This document shows, piece by piece, positions 1-11,110 of a stretch of DNA of 64,000 nucleotides (position 1 is the stretch's first letter; every line of letters begins with the position of its first letter). Made by a program: the position numbers and the translations under genes. The notes below the pieces were generated by a model. It saw only the letters and a list, made by a program, of their open reading frames with translations, did not search any database and was not told the DNA's origin. The stretch comes from Gonapodya prolifera JEL478 (lineage: Eukaryota; Monoblepharomycota; Monoblepharidomycetes; Monoblepharidales; Gonapodyaceae), in the NCBI GenBank assembly GCA_001574975.1, contig KQ965820.1, positions 103,663 through 167,662 on the forward strand, given 5' to 3'.

Positions 1-899
1 GAGCTCGTCGGCACGGCTGAAGCAGAGCTGCCCCCTTCCTCCGTTCCCGCAGAGCCATCCCCTGTCGCTACAGCAGACACAGCCGCCGCCTCCTCTGGTG
101 CACTGTCCTGCACATCCAGCTCTGGCACGTCCACAACAACATCAAGGCCCACATCGTCACGCAGGCCCCTCTTCGTCCCTTCTACCAACACCTTGCCCTT
201 ATCAGGCTTCAACGCGGCGGGCTCTGGCACGGCCAGTGCCACCATCTCCACCGTCGCATCCTTGCCCATCCCCTTCCCATCCTCCTCTTGCCCATCGCCC
301 TGATTCTCCTCCTTCCCGGCGCCCCACACGAATGTACGGAACGTCTGCAGCAAGAACGGGTCCGTTCTGTTCAACGCCTGCCTGATCTGCGCCGGTGTGA
401 TTGCGGTACCGGGGGGAAGGAACACGTCGCCGTTCAGTCGGCCCGCCTCGGAGGTGATGATGAGACGGTAAAGAGAGGGGTTTTGCTCACGAAGAGGACG
501 AAGGGCCCGGCGGCGGCGCTGTGTGGAGTCGGAATCAAATTTGGAATGAGCATTGCGAACCCACAAACTGAGAAGACGGAGCACAGACCACAAAACTCCA
601 CACCCCGTCTCCAGCCAGCGTAGTAATCACGATAGTCACCCCGAACCGTCGACGATCGGCCCACGCTTGCCGACCTCCACATCATCACATGCCAACTGTT
701 CATACCAACTCACCGCTTTCGCCAAGAGGTTGGCAACCACTGCGCCCACACACGTCGCCAAAATGCACATGACGATGACAAATGCCGAGAACACTGTCGG
801 ATCGAAAAACCCGGTCCGGTTGTTGGGAGCCGGAGTTGGGGTTGACGTGAAGGTCGTGGTCGCGGTTGCTGCAAGAGCGATACAGAAGACAGGCATCAC
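1..899 (-). CDS. membrane protein, C-terminal part beyond window
   Basis: I do not recognise this gene. Two exons are visible on the minus strand: 899-640 and 567 running off the left edge, joined by a 72-bp intron (639-568, GT..AG); the reading frame is kept across the junction. The first exon starts at ATG 899 with a hydrophobic N-terminus that may act as a signal sequence, then a Ser/Thr/Pro-rich linker with an NRT glycosylation site, then one strong transmembrane helix (about residues 35-62). The second exon is basic (RRRR) at its start, contains a motif around SLYRLIITSEAGRLNGDVF, and becomes acidic and low-complexity toward the window edge. A type I single-pass membrane protein with a cytosolic tail is the simplest reading. 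Start is inferred from the first in-frame ATG before the hydrophobic stretch. The 3' end lies outside the window. Confidence 0.6.
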
Positions 900-2290
900 A
901 AACGCATGTTATTTCGGTTGCTTGAAGCTAAGAAACCATCCATTTTCCGCGTGACCCGGGATTCCCGACCATTCACATCGGGTAACGAACGGCAAGGAGC
1001 TCCGCACCACCAGCTCCTCCTGACATTTCATCCTCGACTCACCATTCGTCACGTTCTGACCCGTCACGCCCTGCCATTGAATCGCCATCGCAGCCGCGAT
1101 CGCCAGGATCTCTCCACGACCATAACGCGGGGTTCGTCGACAGGGTCGCTTGCCAGGGCAACCCCCACAGACACCCTCGCAGCTCCGTCGACGGCGGATC
1201 GACTCCATGATGCTCCACTTTTTTTTTTTGCAGATGTCTGCGATCGGGTCCAGATTTGGGGAATCGGATGATTGTCAATCTGCCAAGAAAAGTTCACGCT
1301 CATCTCACTGACAGGCCCGGGAGGGTTCGGCCGCGCCACCGGAGAGCCGCAAACCTTCCCGATAATCGGAGTTGCAGGGTCAAACTTTCTGCAAATTAAT
1401 TTATGCAACTCGGTTCATGTAATGGTGTTGGGGTGGAAGCGTATAACCCCGCGATATCGATTAAGCTAAAGGACGACTAATACTATGTTCGCGTTTGTTC
1501 AAACGTCCCAGGCAGCTGGGTGATTGACGAAATTCGATCGAATGCCAGAAAAGGCGGCCAGACAACCCCACGCTTCACAATGGTCCCTGGAAACGCGATC
1601 GTCGAAAAGCATTCGATATGGGCAAAGACACGAAGAGTTTGATGCTCGAGAAGAGAGGTTGTGATGGTCGAGGGCGTGGGTTCTCTGAATGATGTCGAAC
1701 CCCGGTGTTCCTCATCCTTTGTGTCATAGCCATGTACAAACAACCTTTGCAGGTTTTTTGAGAGCATGCCAGAGAGTAGACTGGCCAAGGCTTAAAGCTG
1801 AATGTGTAGCTCTGCGTCATTAGTAGTCTGAATGGTGATTTTCGTCATGGTTTGTGCTCAGTAATGAGACATGTTTTGTTGGTTCTTCAAAACCTGATAT
1901 CTTCAGGAGGTTTTCGGAATTGCAGAAGGAAGTTCCGTCTGAACGTCACTATTAGTCTTCGCTTTTGATATGCGTATGCGATTTTCCCGCAACCCACCCA
2001 TATAGCTGTAAACTTCGCCGCAACCGGCCACGCGCCTGTGGGCCAGGACATACAACGCTATGCTCACTTTTCTTGGCGCAAAATGACTTAAACACTCTCA
2101 AGATTGCAGCTGTCCAGATTTACGGGTTCAAACTGGGACAGAGCCACGGGAAGCGGGTGTGGCGGACGTGGCGCTGCAACTGCGGGTCAAGCACAAATAC
2201 CCGAGCACCTCCAGCTAGCGTCACGCCCGCCTCTTCTGCAGCTCCGCTAGACATATTCCTCCACCGATTTCCATTCTTCATCTCTCCGGG
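900..2290. other. gene-free stretch
   Basis: Between two divergently placed genes I find only short overlapping reading frames without family resemblance or convincing splice-linked coding. A run of ten T residues lies near 1218-1228. The stretch probably holds the promoters of both flanking genes. A short upstream coding exon of the left gene cannot be excluded (a hydrophobic Ala-rich frame near 1100 on the minus strand), but nothing links it to the next exon. Confidence 0.4.
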
Positions 2291-3729
2291 ATGGCCACCA
2301 AGCCTGTGGTACGTCTCCCACGCTTCCGCATCATGTTCGCCGCGCCCACTCAAACTGCAGGCGATCTCTGTCCCAACAGATACTGGTTTTCGGCGCCACT
2401 GGGAAGCAAGGGTCCGCAGTCATCCCCCAACTCTCACAGATACTTGCCCAATCGCACGCCATCCGCATTGTCACTCGCAATCCCGCGGGCGCAAAGGCAG
2501 CCGCATTTGCCGACACGGGGATTCAAGTGCACAAAGGCGACATGCTCGACCCTCAATCGCTCAGCGACGCCATGCAAGGCGTGTGGGGTGTTTACTTAGT
2601 CACGGACAACATGGGCAAGGGCGGCGTCGTGACGGAGCAGAATCAGGTCTGTCTGCTCCACACAGCTCTGTGGCCTTCTCCCCAACTCCACTCTTCATCA
2701 AAACACCCATTGAATTTATTTTCCAAAAGGCAAAAAACGTCATAGAACAAGCAGTCCGTGCTGGAGTGCAGTACTTCGTGTACTGCAGTTCATTCGGAGT
2801 TTCGTGTGAGAACGACACGGCCAAGTAAGTGCCAGCGTGTATAGCCCATCATTCTCCCTTGACGACCGCACATGTATCGTCTTACTGATTGGCTGCTGGG
2901 ACGGTACCGACGCACAATCAGCTCTGTTCCTCACTTCACGAGTAAAAGGGCGATCGAACACCTCATCACGTCGGCCTCATGGCCCTTGGGCTACGCAATC
3001 CTGCGTCCCGGTTCCTTTTTCGAAAACTTTGAAGTCATGGGTCCCCTTTCTCGCGGATCCTTGTCCGGCATCACTCCTGGCGCAGTCAAACTCAAATGGA
3101 TATCCACAAAAGATATCGGCGTCTTTGCTGCTCTAGCATTTCAAAAGCCTGAGGTGTTCAAGGGGAATAAGACGGAAATTGTCGGTGATTGGATCTCTCC
3201 CGACGAAATGGCAAAGGTCAATATTTCGTCACTCCTACGTGGGGGGAATGCGTCGGCGGACTGAGGATGAATTTACTATCTTTCGTTCCCGATTGCGCAT
3301 ACATTACTTTGTTTTATATTCATCTGTTTCCCCATTCTTACCCTCTTTCCATATCAGGTCCTTTCAGACCTAACCGATTCACCTTGGACGTACAGCGAGA
3401 TGCCACACTTCCTGCTCCGCCTATTATCAAAAGATTTATATCTCATGTCGGTCGCTCTGGATAAGCTGGATATGGTCGAGGTGCGTTGACATCGCGCACA
3501 GCTGGTTGCTCCAACATTTTGGAGGATCTTTCATCTCTCTGTAACCGCTCTCTGATTTATTACCTCCCATTCCTGCACTCTCTAGACCGACATTCCCTCA
3601 CTACGCTCTCTGCATCCGACCCTCCAATCATTCCAAGATTGGTGCGTCGCAAAAGGTATCGGGGAGAAGGACAGTAGTGCTGACTCGTACGTGTATGCCA
3701 AGAGCTTGTGGCAGAAACTCATGGGATAG
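2291..3729 (+). CDS. NmrA-like (HSCARG-type) NAD(P)-binding protein
   Basis: Six exons (2291-2308, 2380-2646, 2730-2824, 2922-3216, 3358-3480, 3586-3729) give a 313-residue protein, the usual size of the NmrA/HSCARG family of atypical short-chain dehydrogenases. The nucleotide-binding motif ILVFGATGKQGSAVI sits at residues 7-21, split from the start by the first intron. Further family marks are GDMLDPQSL, the YCSSFGVS segment and the LRPGSFFENF block. Such proteins sense the NADP(H) ratio and act as redox-dependent regulators rather than true dehydrogenases; consistent with that, the classical YxxxK catalytic pair is not obvious here. All five introns are GT..AG and the sum of exon lengths is 942 (314 codons). 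ATG 2291 is chosen because it places the Rossmann motif at the N-terminus as in homologs. The exact target is unknown. Confidence 0.9.
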
Positions 3730-4051
3730 TTTCTTAGATTACTACTAATGACTTAGTTTTCTTGAGCAATGAACGGTAAAAGTAAATCTTGTTCATTTTT
3801 GGAATTTCACAATCCATTTCTTGCAAAAATGCACACCACCTAACAACAAGCAAGCGTGTCCACCCCACCACCATGACGGCGGAGGTAAGGAGGGTGGTTC
3901 CAGAAAGGACACCGAAAGTGAAGTTCATGTGGCGGTAGCCAATTGATAAGGAAACGCTAAGAGGAATACAAAAAATCTAAATTATCCATCGGGTCCCCAG
4001 CCCTGCCACAATGTCTTCAAAACCCTTTTGCAAAAAGTGCCGGTGCAAACT
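3730..4051. other. convergent intergenic stretch
   Basis: This region lies between the 3' ends of the NmrA-like gene and the permease gene. It is AT-richer than the genes and shows no coding frame; it presumably holds both 3' untranslated regions and polyadenylation signals. Confidence 0.5.
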
Positions 4052-7000
4052 TTAAGCTTCCACCACTTCCTTCTCGGCCAGACTCTCTTTGGACTTCTCC
4101 AGGACCTCGATCTCCTCCGCCGTGATATGCTGCCGAGGCCCGATGAAGGTTTTGCGTGCGCCGAGGAACCAGATAACGTTGATGATGAGGAAGACGCCAA
4201 CAAACACTGGATAAAACGACACGGGTAAGGACCAGCACGCAGACCGGTAACACTTGCGGGAGAGATGAACTTACTGATGGGGCTGAGGTTCAAGTTTGAG
4301 CTGGTGACAGGGATGCGCTGTTTGTGTTTGAAACGATCACGGTGTCACTCATCCATGGGGCTTCTGGTCTATCGTGATTCAGGAGCGAAACTCACTCGTG
4401 GAATGGACAGGATGACGATCATATAGACGAGCCACAGCGCAGCGACCAGGTTGATGATGGTGGAGAACGAGCCGAGATCTAGAAGGGTGGTGTGCGTGTG
4501 TCGGATACTGATAATGCATTTATAGGACAAGGTGAAAGACTTACTGATCTTGCTCCGCTTGAATGTATCCCGAGCCCAGATGAGCTTGCAGATTGTCGGG
4601 AGGGTGTACCTATCCGCAAACAATACGAGGTAAATAAGGAGCAGTGCACACAGAGTCCCAATTGCAACTCACGCCGCATACATCCCAATCGTGCTGAACG
4701 CCGAAAAGCTGCTCACAGCTTGGCTACTTCCAAAGTTGATCAGAAGCAATGTCGCTGCAACGGAGCGGTGCGTGTTAATGAAGCGGTGTCAGGAAGCGCT
4801 TACGTAGGTGGACACGTACCGGTGGTGAAGAAGTGCAGCCAAATGGTTTTCAGGGGCTGCTTTGATGTGGGGTGGACGTAGGCGAACCATTGGGGGATGC
4901 CGCCGTCACGGGCCCTAAAAGTTCATACTGATGACGTTATTGTAATACAAAAACGACACGGTGGTACTTACCATGCGTCTATCTCGACCGGTGCAGGCAA
5001 TGGACATCGCAAGAGCAAGAGCATCCAACGTCAGCGACTGGAATCTCTGGGGCGTTCACGAATCACGCCAAGGCACCCAAACTCAAACTCACAAATGCCG
5101 CGCGAGGCTCCGTTGTGACCCGTGATGTTCTGGAAGACAAACTGGAACAGCGTCCACAGCGTGAGGAAGAACGCCATGGGCTTGCTCCCTCCCGTACCCT
5201 AGAATGAATAAACAGTTCCTTAAGTCAATGATCGGCACGGCACCCAGCACCCCACACCACTCGGAGAGAGGAAAGAGGAAAGCTACCTGCAAGTACACGC
5301 ACACCAAATCCTCGTTATAGGGACAGTCGAGGATCTCGTCAATGTCTGTGATGACAAAGGACAGGATGAGGAGGAAGATCCACCCAAGCGCGATGGAGAG
5401 CACGAGCGAGTAGATGATGGATTTGGCTGGCGTCGTGTCGGCGTTGACGGTTTCTTCGGAGATGTGGGCGGACGCGTCGTAGCTGGAGGAGGGGGTTCAA
5501 ACAACGTGTGAAGCAATGGAAAGAAGGCAGAGGGCGGCAAAGAGCTTACCCCCAGAAGCACCACATGGGAAGCCTGAAGGATCGGAGACGTTAAGTATGA
5601 GTGGTAACGACGCAACGAAGTGAAGAGACACGCTTACAGGAATCCAAGCTGAAACACGATCGCGGAGTTGTCCCATCCTGTCAAGTCGACAAAGGTTCCG
5701 AACGCGAACGACGCCGAGGCCTTTGATGGTGACATGACCAGCAGGGGTACTAGAGATAGACCATAGCCAATGTTTGATTTGAGTTCCAATCGCAAGACGT
5801 ATCCATCGTTAGATTCGAGCTCCACGGTCCGCTACAAAGCCCACACCAATCAACCCACCACCAATCACCACAACCCCCGTCGAAATCCCCACGAGTGCAA
5901 TCCAGGTAAACGCTCTCAAGCTGGCCTCTCCGATGGAATTGGTCGCGCTCCCGATGAAGGCATACGCGATGGCCACGCCGTAGAGCCACCCGAGCGAGGG
6001 TGAGAAGTCCGGGTTGTAGATCTGGATGATGGAGCCTAGGATGGAGGCCACTTGGAGTGAGGTGGCTGGGCTGCCGGTTAGCATGCCCAGTACGTTGAAC
6101 CAGCCCTGAGGGTGTCCGGTGGTGTCAAGGGTGGGGTGGATAGTGACGTAAGTGACACGTCCACACGGCAAGAGTATGAAACCCCCACACCCCCACTCAC
6201 TGTGATCCAAGCCATGTACGGTCCCCATTTAGGTCCAGCGAGCTTCGCACTCCAGTAGTAAAGTCCTCCGGCGGTAGGGTATGCCGAGCAGATTTCGGCC
6301 ATGGACAAGCACGTGGACATGGAGAAGAAGGCTACAATGAGCTGTTTGGGAAGTGGGAGTAGAGTCGTGTAGGTTTAGGTGGTTTGAACGTCGTTTTTGA
6401 ACGTCAGCGTGCGGTTGGTGCTTGCAGGTCCCACTCGTCAGTCGGCACACGGCACTCACCCATCCGATCAGAATGGTTTGCGGTCCTCCAGTTTTGAACT
6501 GTGAAGGCAGCGAGTTAACGTTGTCATAAGGAGAAGACCCATATGTGGGATATGACGTACTGCAAAGCTATAGAGAGTGGCAATCGACGATATGATGCCT
6601 TCCCACGACGAAAGGCGTCACTACATGATCTTCGACGCAGCCACGGGAATAATAGCTCACCAATGTAACCCAGACTTGTTCCTGTTGGTGGCGGCGGGTC
6701 GCAATATATGTCACGTCACCGATCCGCACAAATATATTGCCATCGCCTGAGGCCGCGGCGGCACCGCGAGCACTCACCCATGTTGAGGAAAAAGCCCCAT
6801 GAGCGTTTTAACTCTTGGCCTAGTTATTGTACAATATTTGATTGAGATGGTGTTTCATTTTCGGCTCGCGAATACCGAGAACTCACGGTAGCCAAGCTTG
6901 GCGAGCTGGAGCGGGTAACGAAGCCGCGACCGATACGATGAGCGTTCTCTACACCCTAGCGCAGTCCTTGCTCACAACTCTGACTCACGTTGATCTCGTC

Positions 7001-7114
7001 TTCCGGCGGATTCGGTCCATTCACGCGTCGGAAGCAAACGACTTGAGAGTGAGACGGCAGTCGCCATCCAGCTGAACGCGCACGCGACTCACCGTCACTC
7101 AAAACACGCGACAT
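4052..7114 (-). CDS. amino acid/polyamine/organocation (APC) permease, GABA/choline-permease-like
   Basis: Twenty exons were assembled: 7114-7093, 7041-6989, 6905-6887, 6819-6778, 6681-6661, 6598-6561, 6498-6460, 6341-6201, 6105-5847, 5749-5638, 5573-5550, 5482-5287, 5198-5093, 4978-4972, 4914-4820, 4754-4673, 4609-4545, 4478-4396, 4317-4275, 4206-4052. They total 1602 nt, a 533-residue protein with about 12 hydrophobic helices. Family signatures seen: KLGYRQELKRSWGFF near the N-terminus, the MAEICSAYPTAGGLYYWSAK block with the helix-breaking substrate motif, GWFNVLG, GYDASAHISEET and SRGIYAWARDGGIP. These match fungal plasma-membrane or vacuolar transporters for GABA, choline or amino acids; the substrate cannot be read from sequence. 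Exons are unusually small (several of 19-42 nt, one of only 7 nt). The start at 7114 is supported because it splices in frame into the conserved block. It is convergent with the NmrA-like gene. Confidence 0.93.
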
Positions 7115-8352
7115 CTCCGTTCTCCCGATTGTTGTGGAAAGTGGCTGCCAAGGGAATGGGTGCGCTTATTACAAATGGCGGGCCGGTGTTTGATCAGTGG
7201 GGGTTTATCGGGACCCTTACCCCTCACTCCCCCCCCCATTGAGGTCCGAAATTGATCCGCTGTGAAACAAATTGGCCGCAAAGGAGGCTCATCAGGCCTC
7301 ATTTCTTCTAAACGTCTGCCATGCGCTGCGTCCACGTCGTAGTTCCACTTTACCTTCACCACACACCCTCGGCTCCATAGTACAGTTGTTGTCCCAAATC
7401 AAACTGTTGTGACAGCTCGATGTTTTCAATCGCATGACTTCTGGTCGGCATTGCGAACGTAGTTTCGAGAGATCGCGAGATTGCCAGAGTCAACCTTGCC
7501 ATCCTATCTTCCCAGCCTGCTTAATATGTTCGCAAAGTGACATCGCACAGGCAATCATACATGTATCGTCTTCGCCACCGTTCTATCTAAGTGAGTGTAC
7601 CCAAGGTCAGGTGGGGAATCGTTTTTCGTGGGGAGGACATGGTTCTGGCGTGCTTTTGGTTGTGACCAACGTACTCGCATCGCACCCCAGAACTCGGCAC
7701 CCCAGAACTCTGTACAGAAAATGAGATGTAAAAAAAAACGCACACATAAACTTATTTTCTGTGCTTCCATTCTCGAATTCGTTGTTTCTGGCTATTCGGT
7801 ATTCAGCGCTGCGGCCTTTGCCTGGACTATAAAAAGCCCACGATTTTCCCCCTCAACCAACCTCCCCTCCACAGGGGCCTCCGCCATCTCCTTCAATCCG
7901 CGCCGAAACTGTTTACCGTCCCCGGGTCTGATGCCGATGCTCCATCCCTATCCGTGCCGTTTGTCTTTGGCGTTGGATTCCGGTCTGGTATTGGTAGCAG
8001 TTTCTCCGACGTGGGCAGCCGCCGCTCGGACAGCCGGGATTGGAGGAGCTGCACAGGGCTGCGTAGCGCGTACTGGTGCTGATGCTCCGCTCCTATCCGC
8101 TCGCGCCGTTCGCATGCCGGTCTGGTATTTGTACGAGTGTCGCGGCGCAGTAGGCAGCAGGATGGACCACCATCGTGACCGCCCTCCACGCGGGGTGCTC
8201 TGGGCGGCGACGCTCTCACGCTTCCGCGGGTGCGGGTGTCGTCGGCGAACTGGGTCACGCTTTGTCGTAGTTTCGCAGGATTGTAGCGCAGCAGTGGTTG
8301 TAGTCAATACCCGGATGTCAGCACATTTGCATTGCCACTATTTGCTAACGAG
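7115..8352. other. stretch without a supported gene; contains a TATA-type promoter
   Basis: No convincing protein was found. From about 7860 to 8340 the DNA is GC-rich and holds two imperfect copies of a stretch beginning GATGCTCC..CCTATCCG and containing CCGGTCTGGTATT (starting near 7935 and 8080), so open frames here may be repeat-driven. A TATA box at 7828 points into this stretch on the plus strand, so it may contain the 5' exons or leader of the hypothetical gene that follows. Confidence 0.35.
7828..7836 (+). promoter_or_regulatory. TATA box
   Basis: The sequence TATAAAAAG is followed by a pyrimidine-rich tract, a classical RNA polymerase II core promoter layout on the plus strand. The nearest supported plus-strand coding exon begins at 8353, so the leader would be long or contain unrecognised exons. 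Confidence 0.5.
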
Positions 8353-9164
8353 ATGGAGGGTTTGAAGGGAAGGGGGGAGGTCCTCACTGTGTCTGCTCTC
8401 CATTCGGTGGACCGTGTTGTGCTTTCGGTGAGCGTTTCGTATCTCATCATATCATTACCCAACCGTCGTGGCCCGTGTACCCTTCATGGACGCAAAACAC
8501 CCGCCCTCGCTTTCCTACGAGCTGCTGTTCGTGTTTCCAACACTTAGTTGATCACGCAGAAGAGCCTTGGGATCTGTCGTGTGATTCACAGTGACAAATG
8601 GACTCTTCCACACGAGCAAAATGAAAATCATCCCAGTCTTTCCCCGAACTATTCAGCCTCGGTGGAAAGTGAGGCAGTTCAGTTCTTCCGTCTCGTCGTG
8701 TCCCCGCCCCCAACAGAAGGCCCAAGGTGTAGTGGCGTCATTCAATCAGACATTTTGGCGCTCATCGCACCGCCACCATTTGAAATCCCTGCTGTTATCG
8801 GAGGAGCTGTTGGAAGGGCCATTGCCCTGGCAGACATTTCTGCCACGTGCACGTTCAAGTTCAAGACATCGTGGAAGATTCGGAGAACGGATAAGGGGAA
8901 ATCAGAGACATCGGAGCCCAAACAGGCACTTGTAGTTGTGCACAAGTCTCAAGACACTGATCCGCTGCAAGTGTGAGTGATGGAGCATTTGAGCGTGCGA
9001 CGTGGCGACAGAACCAATGGTCGGCGGGCTCCTGCAATTCACTACTTAGATTTCCCCCGCGACCTCCATTACCATCACTTAGCCCTCCCAGAAAGTCACA
9101 AGCAGATCAAGAGTTATCGTATGCCATGTCCCAACGATCTGATTCTGGCTTTGCCTCTGCCTGA
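8353..9164 (+). CDS. hypothetical protein, possible single-pass membrane protein
   Basis: I do not recognise this gene. A model of three exons (8353-8427, 8548-8972, 9050-9164) keeps frame across two GT..AG introns and gives 204 residues. The middle exon carries a Gly/Ala-rich, mildly hydrophobic segment (VIGGAVGRAIALADI) followed by a basic stretch (WKIRRTDKGK), compatible with a membrane-proximal region. The last exon is Pro/Ser-rich (FPPRPPLPSLSPP) and ends SQRSDSGFASA, typical of a disordered cytosolic tail. The coherent C-terminal splice supports the strand and the end. The true start may lie further upstream, because a TATA box sits at 7828 and open frames continue between. A further intron inside the middle exon is possible. 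Confidence 0.45.
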
Positions 9165-9374
9165 GGCTTTGTTGTGCGAACAGTCAGCGTCGGCTCCTGT
9201 TCACGAGACACACCAGAGTTAAATATGCACTAAACTCTATCAAACATGTACAAATGCCTCCAATGAGGAGATTGTTACAGTATGAAGCCCAACCATAACA
9301 CCAGTGCCTCCCTCGGTTGACGTGCCTCGGCACCACGTTGCTGTGGCCTGCAATATCTCGTGACACCGTCAACG

Positions 9375-10911
9375 ATGGCGTCGCGACACGGATGTTCGGT
9401 CGTTCTCGCAGTGATAGTGCTACTGAGCCTTCTGGCGCCATCGACTTGGGCGATTCGTGAGCTCGGACCGGGATTGAAGCTGAAAGCTTGGTTGGGCAAC
9501 ATAGCCGCAGGTGATTGATTCCCAACTGTTGTGGACTCTCGGTCGGTGTTTTCCACTCCTTTTTGACGCGCTTTAGCTCCTGTGGCGCCCATCTGCAATC
9601 GCCCGCCAACCGTTACCGAAGACCGACGAATCAACAAGGGCAACCTGTCAGTCCTCGTCTACAACGCTGAGTGGCTGTTCTTCAAGGGCGCCAGGCGGTC
9701 TTTCATCCCGTGTCCCGGACGAGGATGTCCGTGGAAGGACCTCTCCGCCGCGCAAGAACACTTTGAGCACGTCGCGGCGGCGATCAGGATAGCGGACGCG
9801 GACATCGTTCACCTCAGCGAGGTCGAGTCGTGCGACGCGCTCGAGAGGCTCGTGGCGCTGCTGCCGGGGATGGGGTACAGATACTATCTGGTCCAGGGGC
9901 GGGATGTAGCGACCGGACAAAATGTCGGGCTGCTGACAAGAGTTGACCCCGTGCGAGTTCTCGACAGGACTGAAGAGAGGTTACCGTTTCCCCTCCCCGA
10001 ATCGCACTGCGCCGCGACAAAGCGACCTGCCGAGTCGGACATTCTCCGTGGGCCGGAGGACGGTGGTGTTGCGGATATTCAACCTCATATTGCGGACGAA
10101 GTGGATGTCGATGCCACCGCGACTGAATATGGCCTATCGAAACACTACGTCACCCGCATTTTCGTGAACAACATGTCGATCTGGCTGGCGGGGGTGCACT
10201 TCCTCGCGATACCCTCTGATACGGACCGGTGCCCAAAGGTGAGGCCTACATTGCAACTACCTTTGCTTTACTTTTGCACTTCATCTTACTTCGATAGCGT
10301 GAAGTCCAAGCCGCCGTGCTGAAGAAGTATCTTCAGAAGCTGTCCACTTTCGAAAAGGAGGAACTCATCATCATGGGCGACTTTAACGATTTCGACCACG
10401 ACGTGCCGGACGCGTCGGGACCCGCAGACGAGCCAATCTCGCAGGTACAGCTCTCTACGTTTCGGATCAAACGCTGAACATTGATCCCGTCAAACTGTTC
10501 GCGATCCCCAACAGGCCCTTGCCATTGTCAAATCGACCACGCAACCGGCACTCTTGAATGCCGCCTCGCTCTGGGCCGACCCCAACGTGCGATACTCGAA
10601 CTGGTTCGACCGGAATCGCAACTGTCGGGACGATGGGGGCGACGAACACTGTCTAATCGACCACGCGCTTGTTTCTAAAGGTGGGTGACTGCGACCTCTC
10701 ACCGATCGAGGCTGCGGCTAAAAGAAAATATCTTTATAGGTCTGGCGTCGCGCATAGTGGCTACGAAGCCGATGCATATATACAAGGAGTTTTGTGGGAA
10801 GATGGATTCGGACCATTGGTGAGAATCCCCATCAAAGCTGGTATCGCCCACAAACTGTATTTGATACTGTCATACTAAAGGCCGATCTACGTCGAGTTCG
10901 ACATGACCTGA
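9375..10911 (+). CDS. secreted endonuclease/exonuclease/phosphatase-family protein
   Basis: Six exons (9375-9510, 9577-10238, 10298-10444, 10515-10680, 10740-10818, 10881-10911) make a 406-residue protein of the DNase I-like metal-dependent phosphoesterase superfamily. Residues 1-25 form a signal peptide (VVLAVIVLLSLLAPSTWA). Catalytic motifs appear in the family order: YNAEWLF (Asn ligand), VHLSEVES (metal-binding Glu), LAGVHFLA (catalytic His region), IMGDFNDFD (Asp-x-Asn) and the terminal SDHWPIYVEF (Asp-His pair). The last motif is split by an intron after the first two bases of the Trp codon, which helps confirm the model. Substrate could be nucleic acid or a phospho-ester; sequence does not decide. 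The N-terminal start is fixed by the signal peptide. Cys pairs in the mature protein fit extracellular export. Confidence 0.88.
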
Positions 10912-11110
10912 AAACGCCTTTCCGGGAGGCCTCTTCGAGGCCCTCATCCTCCCACTTCAGAGATACGAAACTTTCGTCACGCTAGCATTCTCGGAAAGAG
11001 TCGGATATATATTAATGTACATTAAGTATAAGACGGAATAAAGAAAGTAGATTCAAATTGTTAAGCATGCAAAGCGAAAACGTAAAACGGTGGGTGGTAC
11101 AAAACCGTTA

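Noticed and set aside
8977-9222. Plus-strand frame starting ATGGAGCATTTGAGC
   Set aside because: It begins inside an intron of the hypothetical gene; the spliced frame gives a more natural C-terminus ending at 9164.
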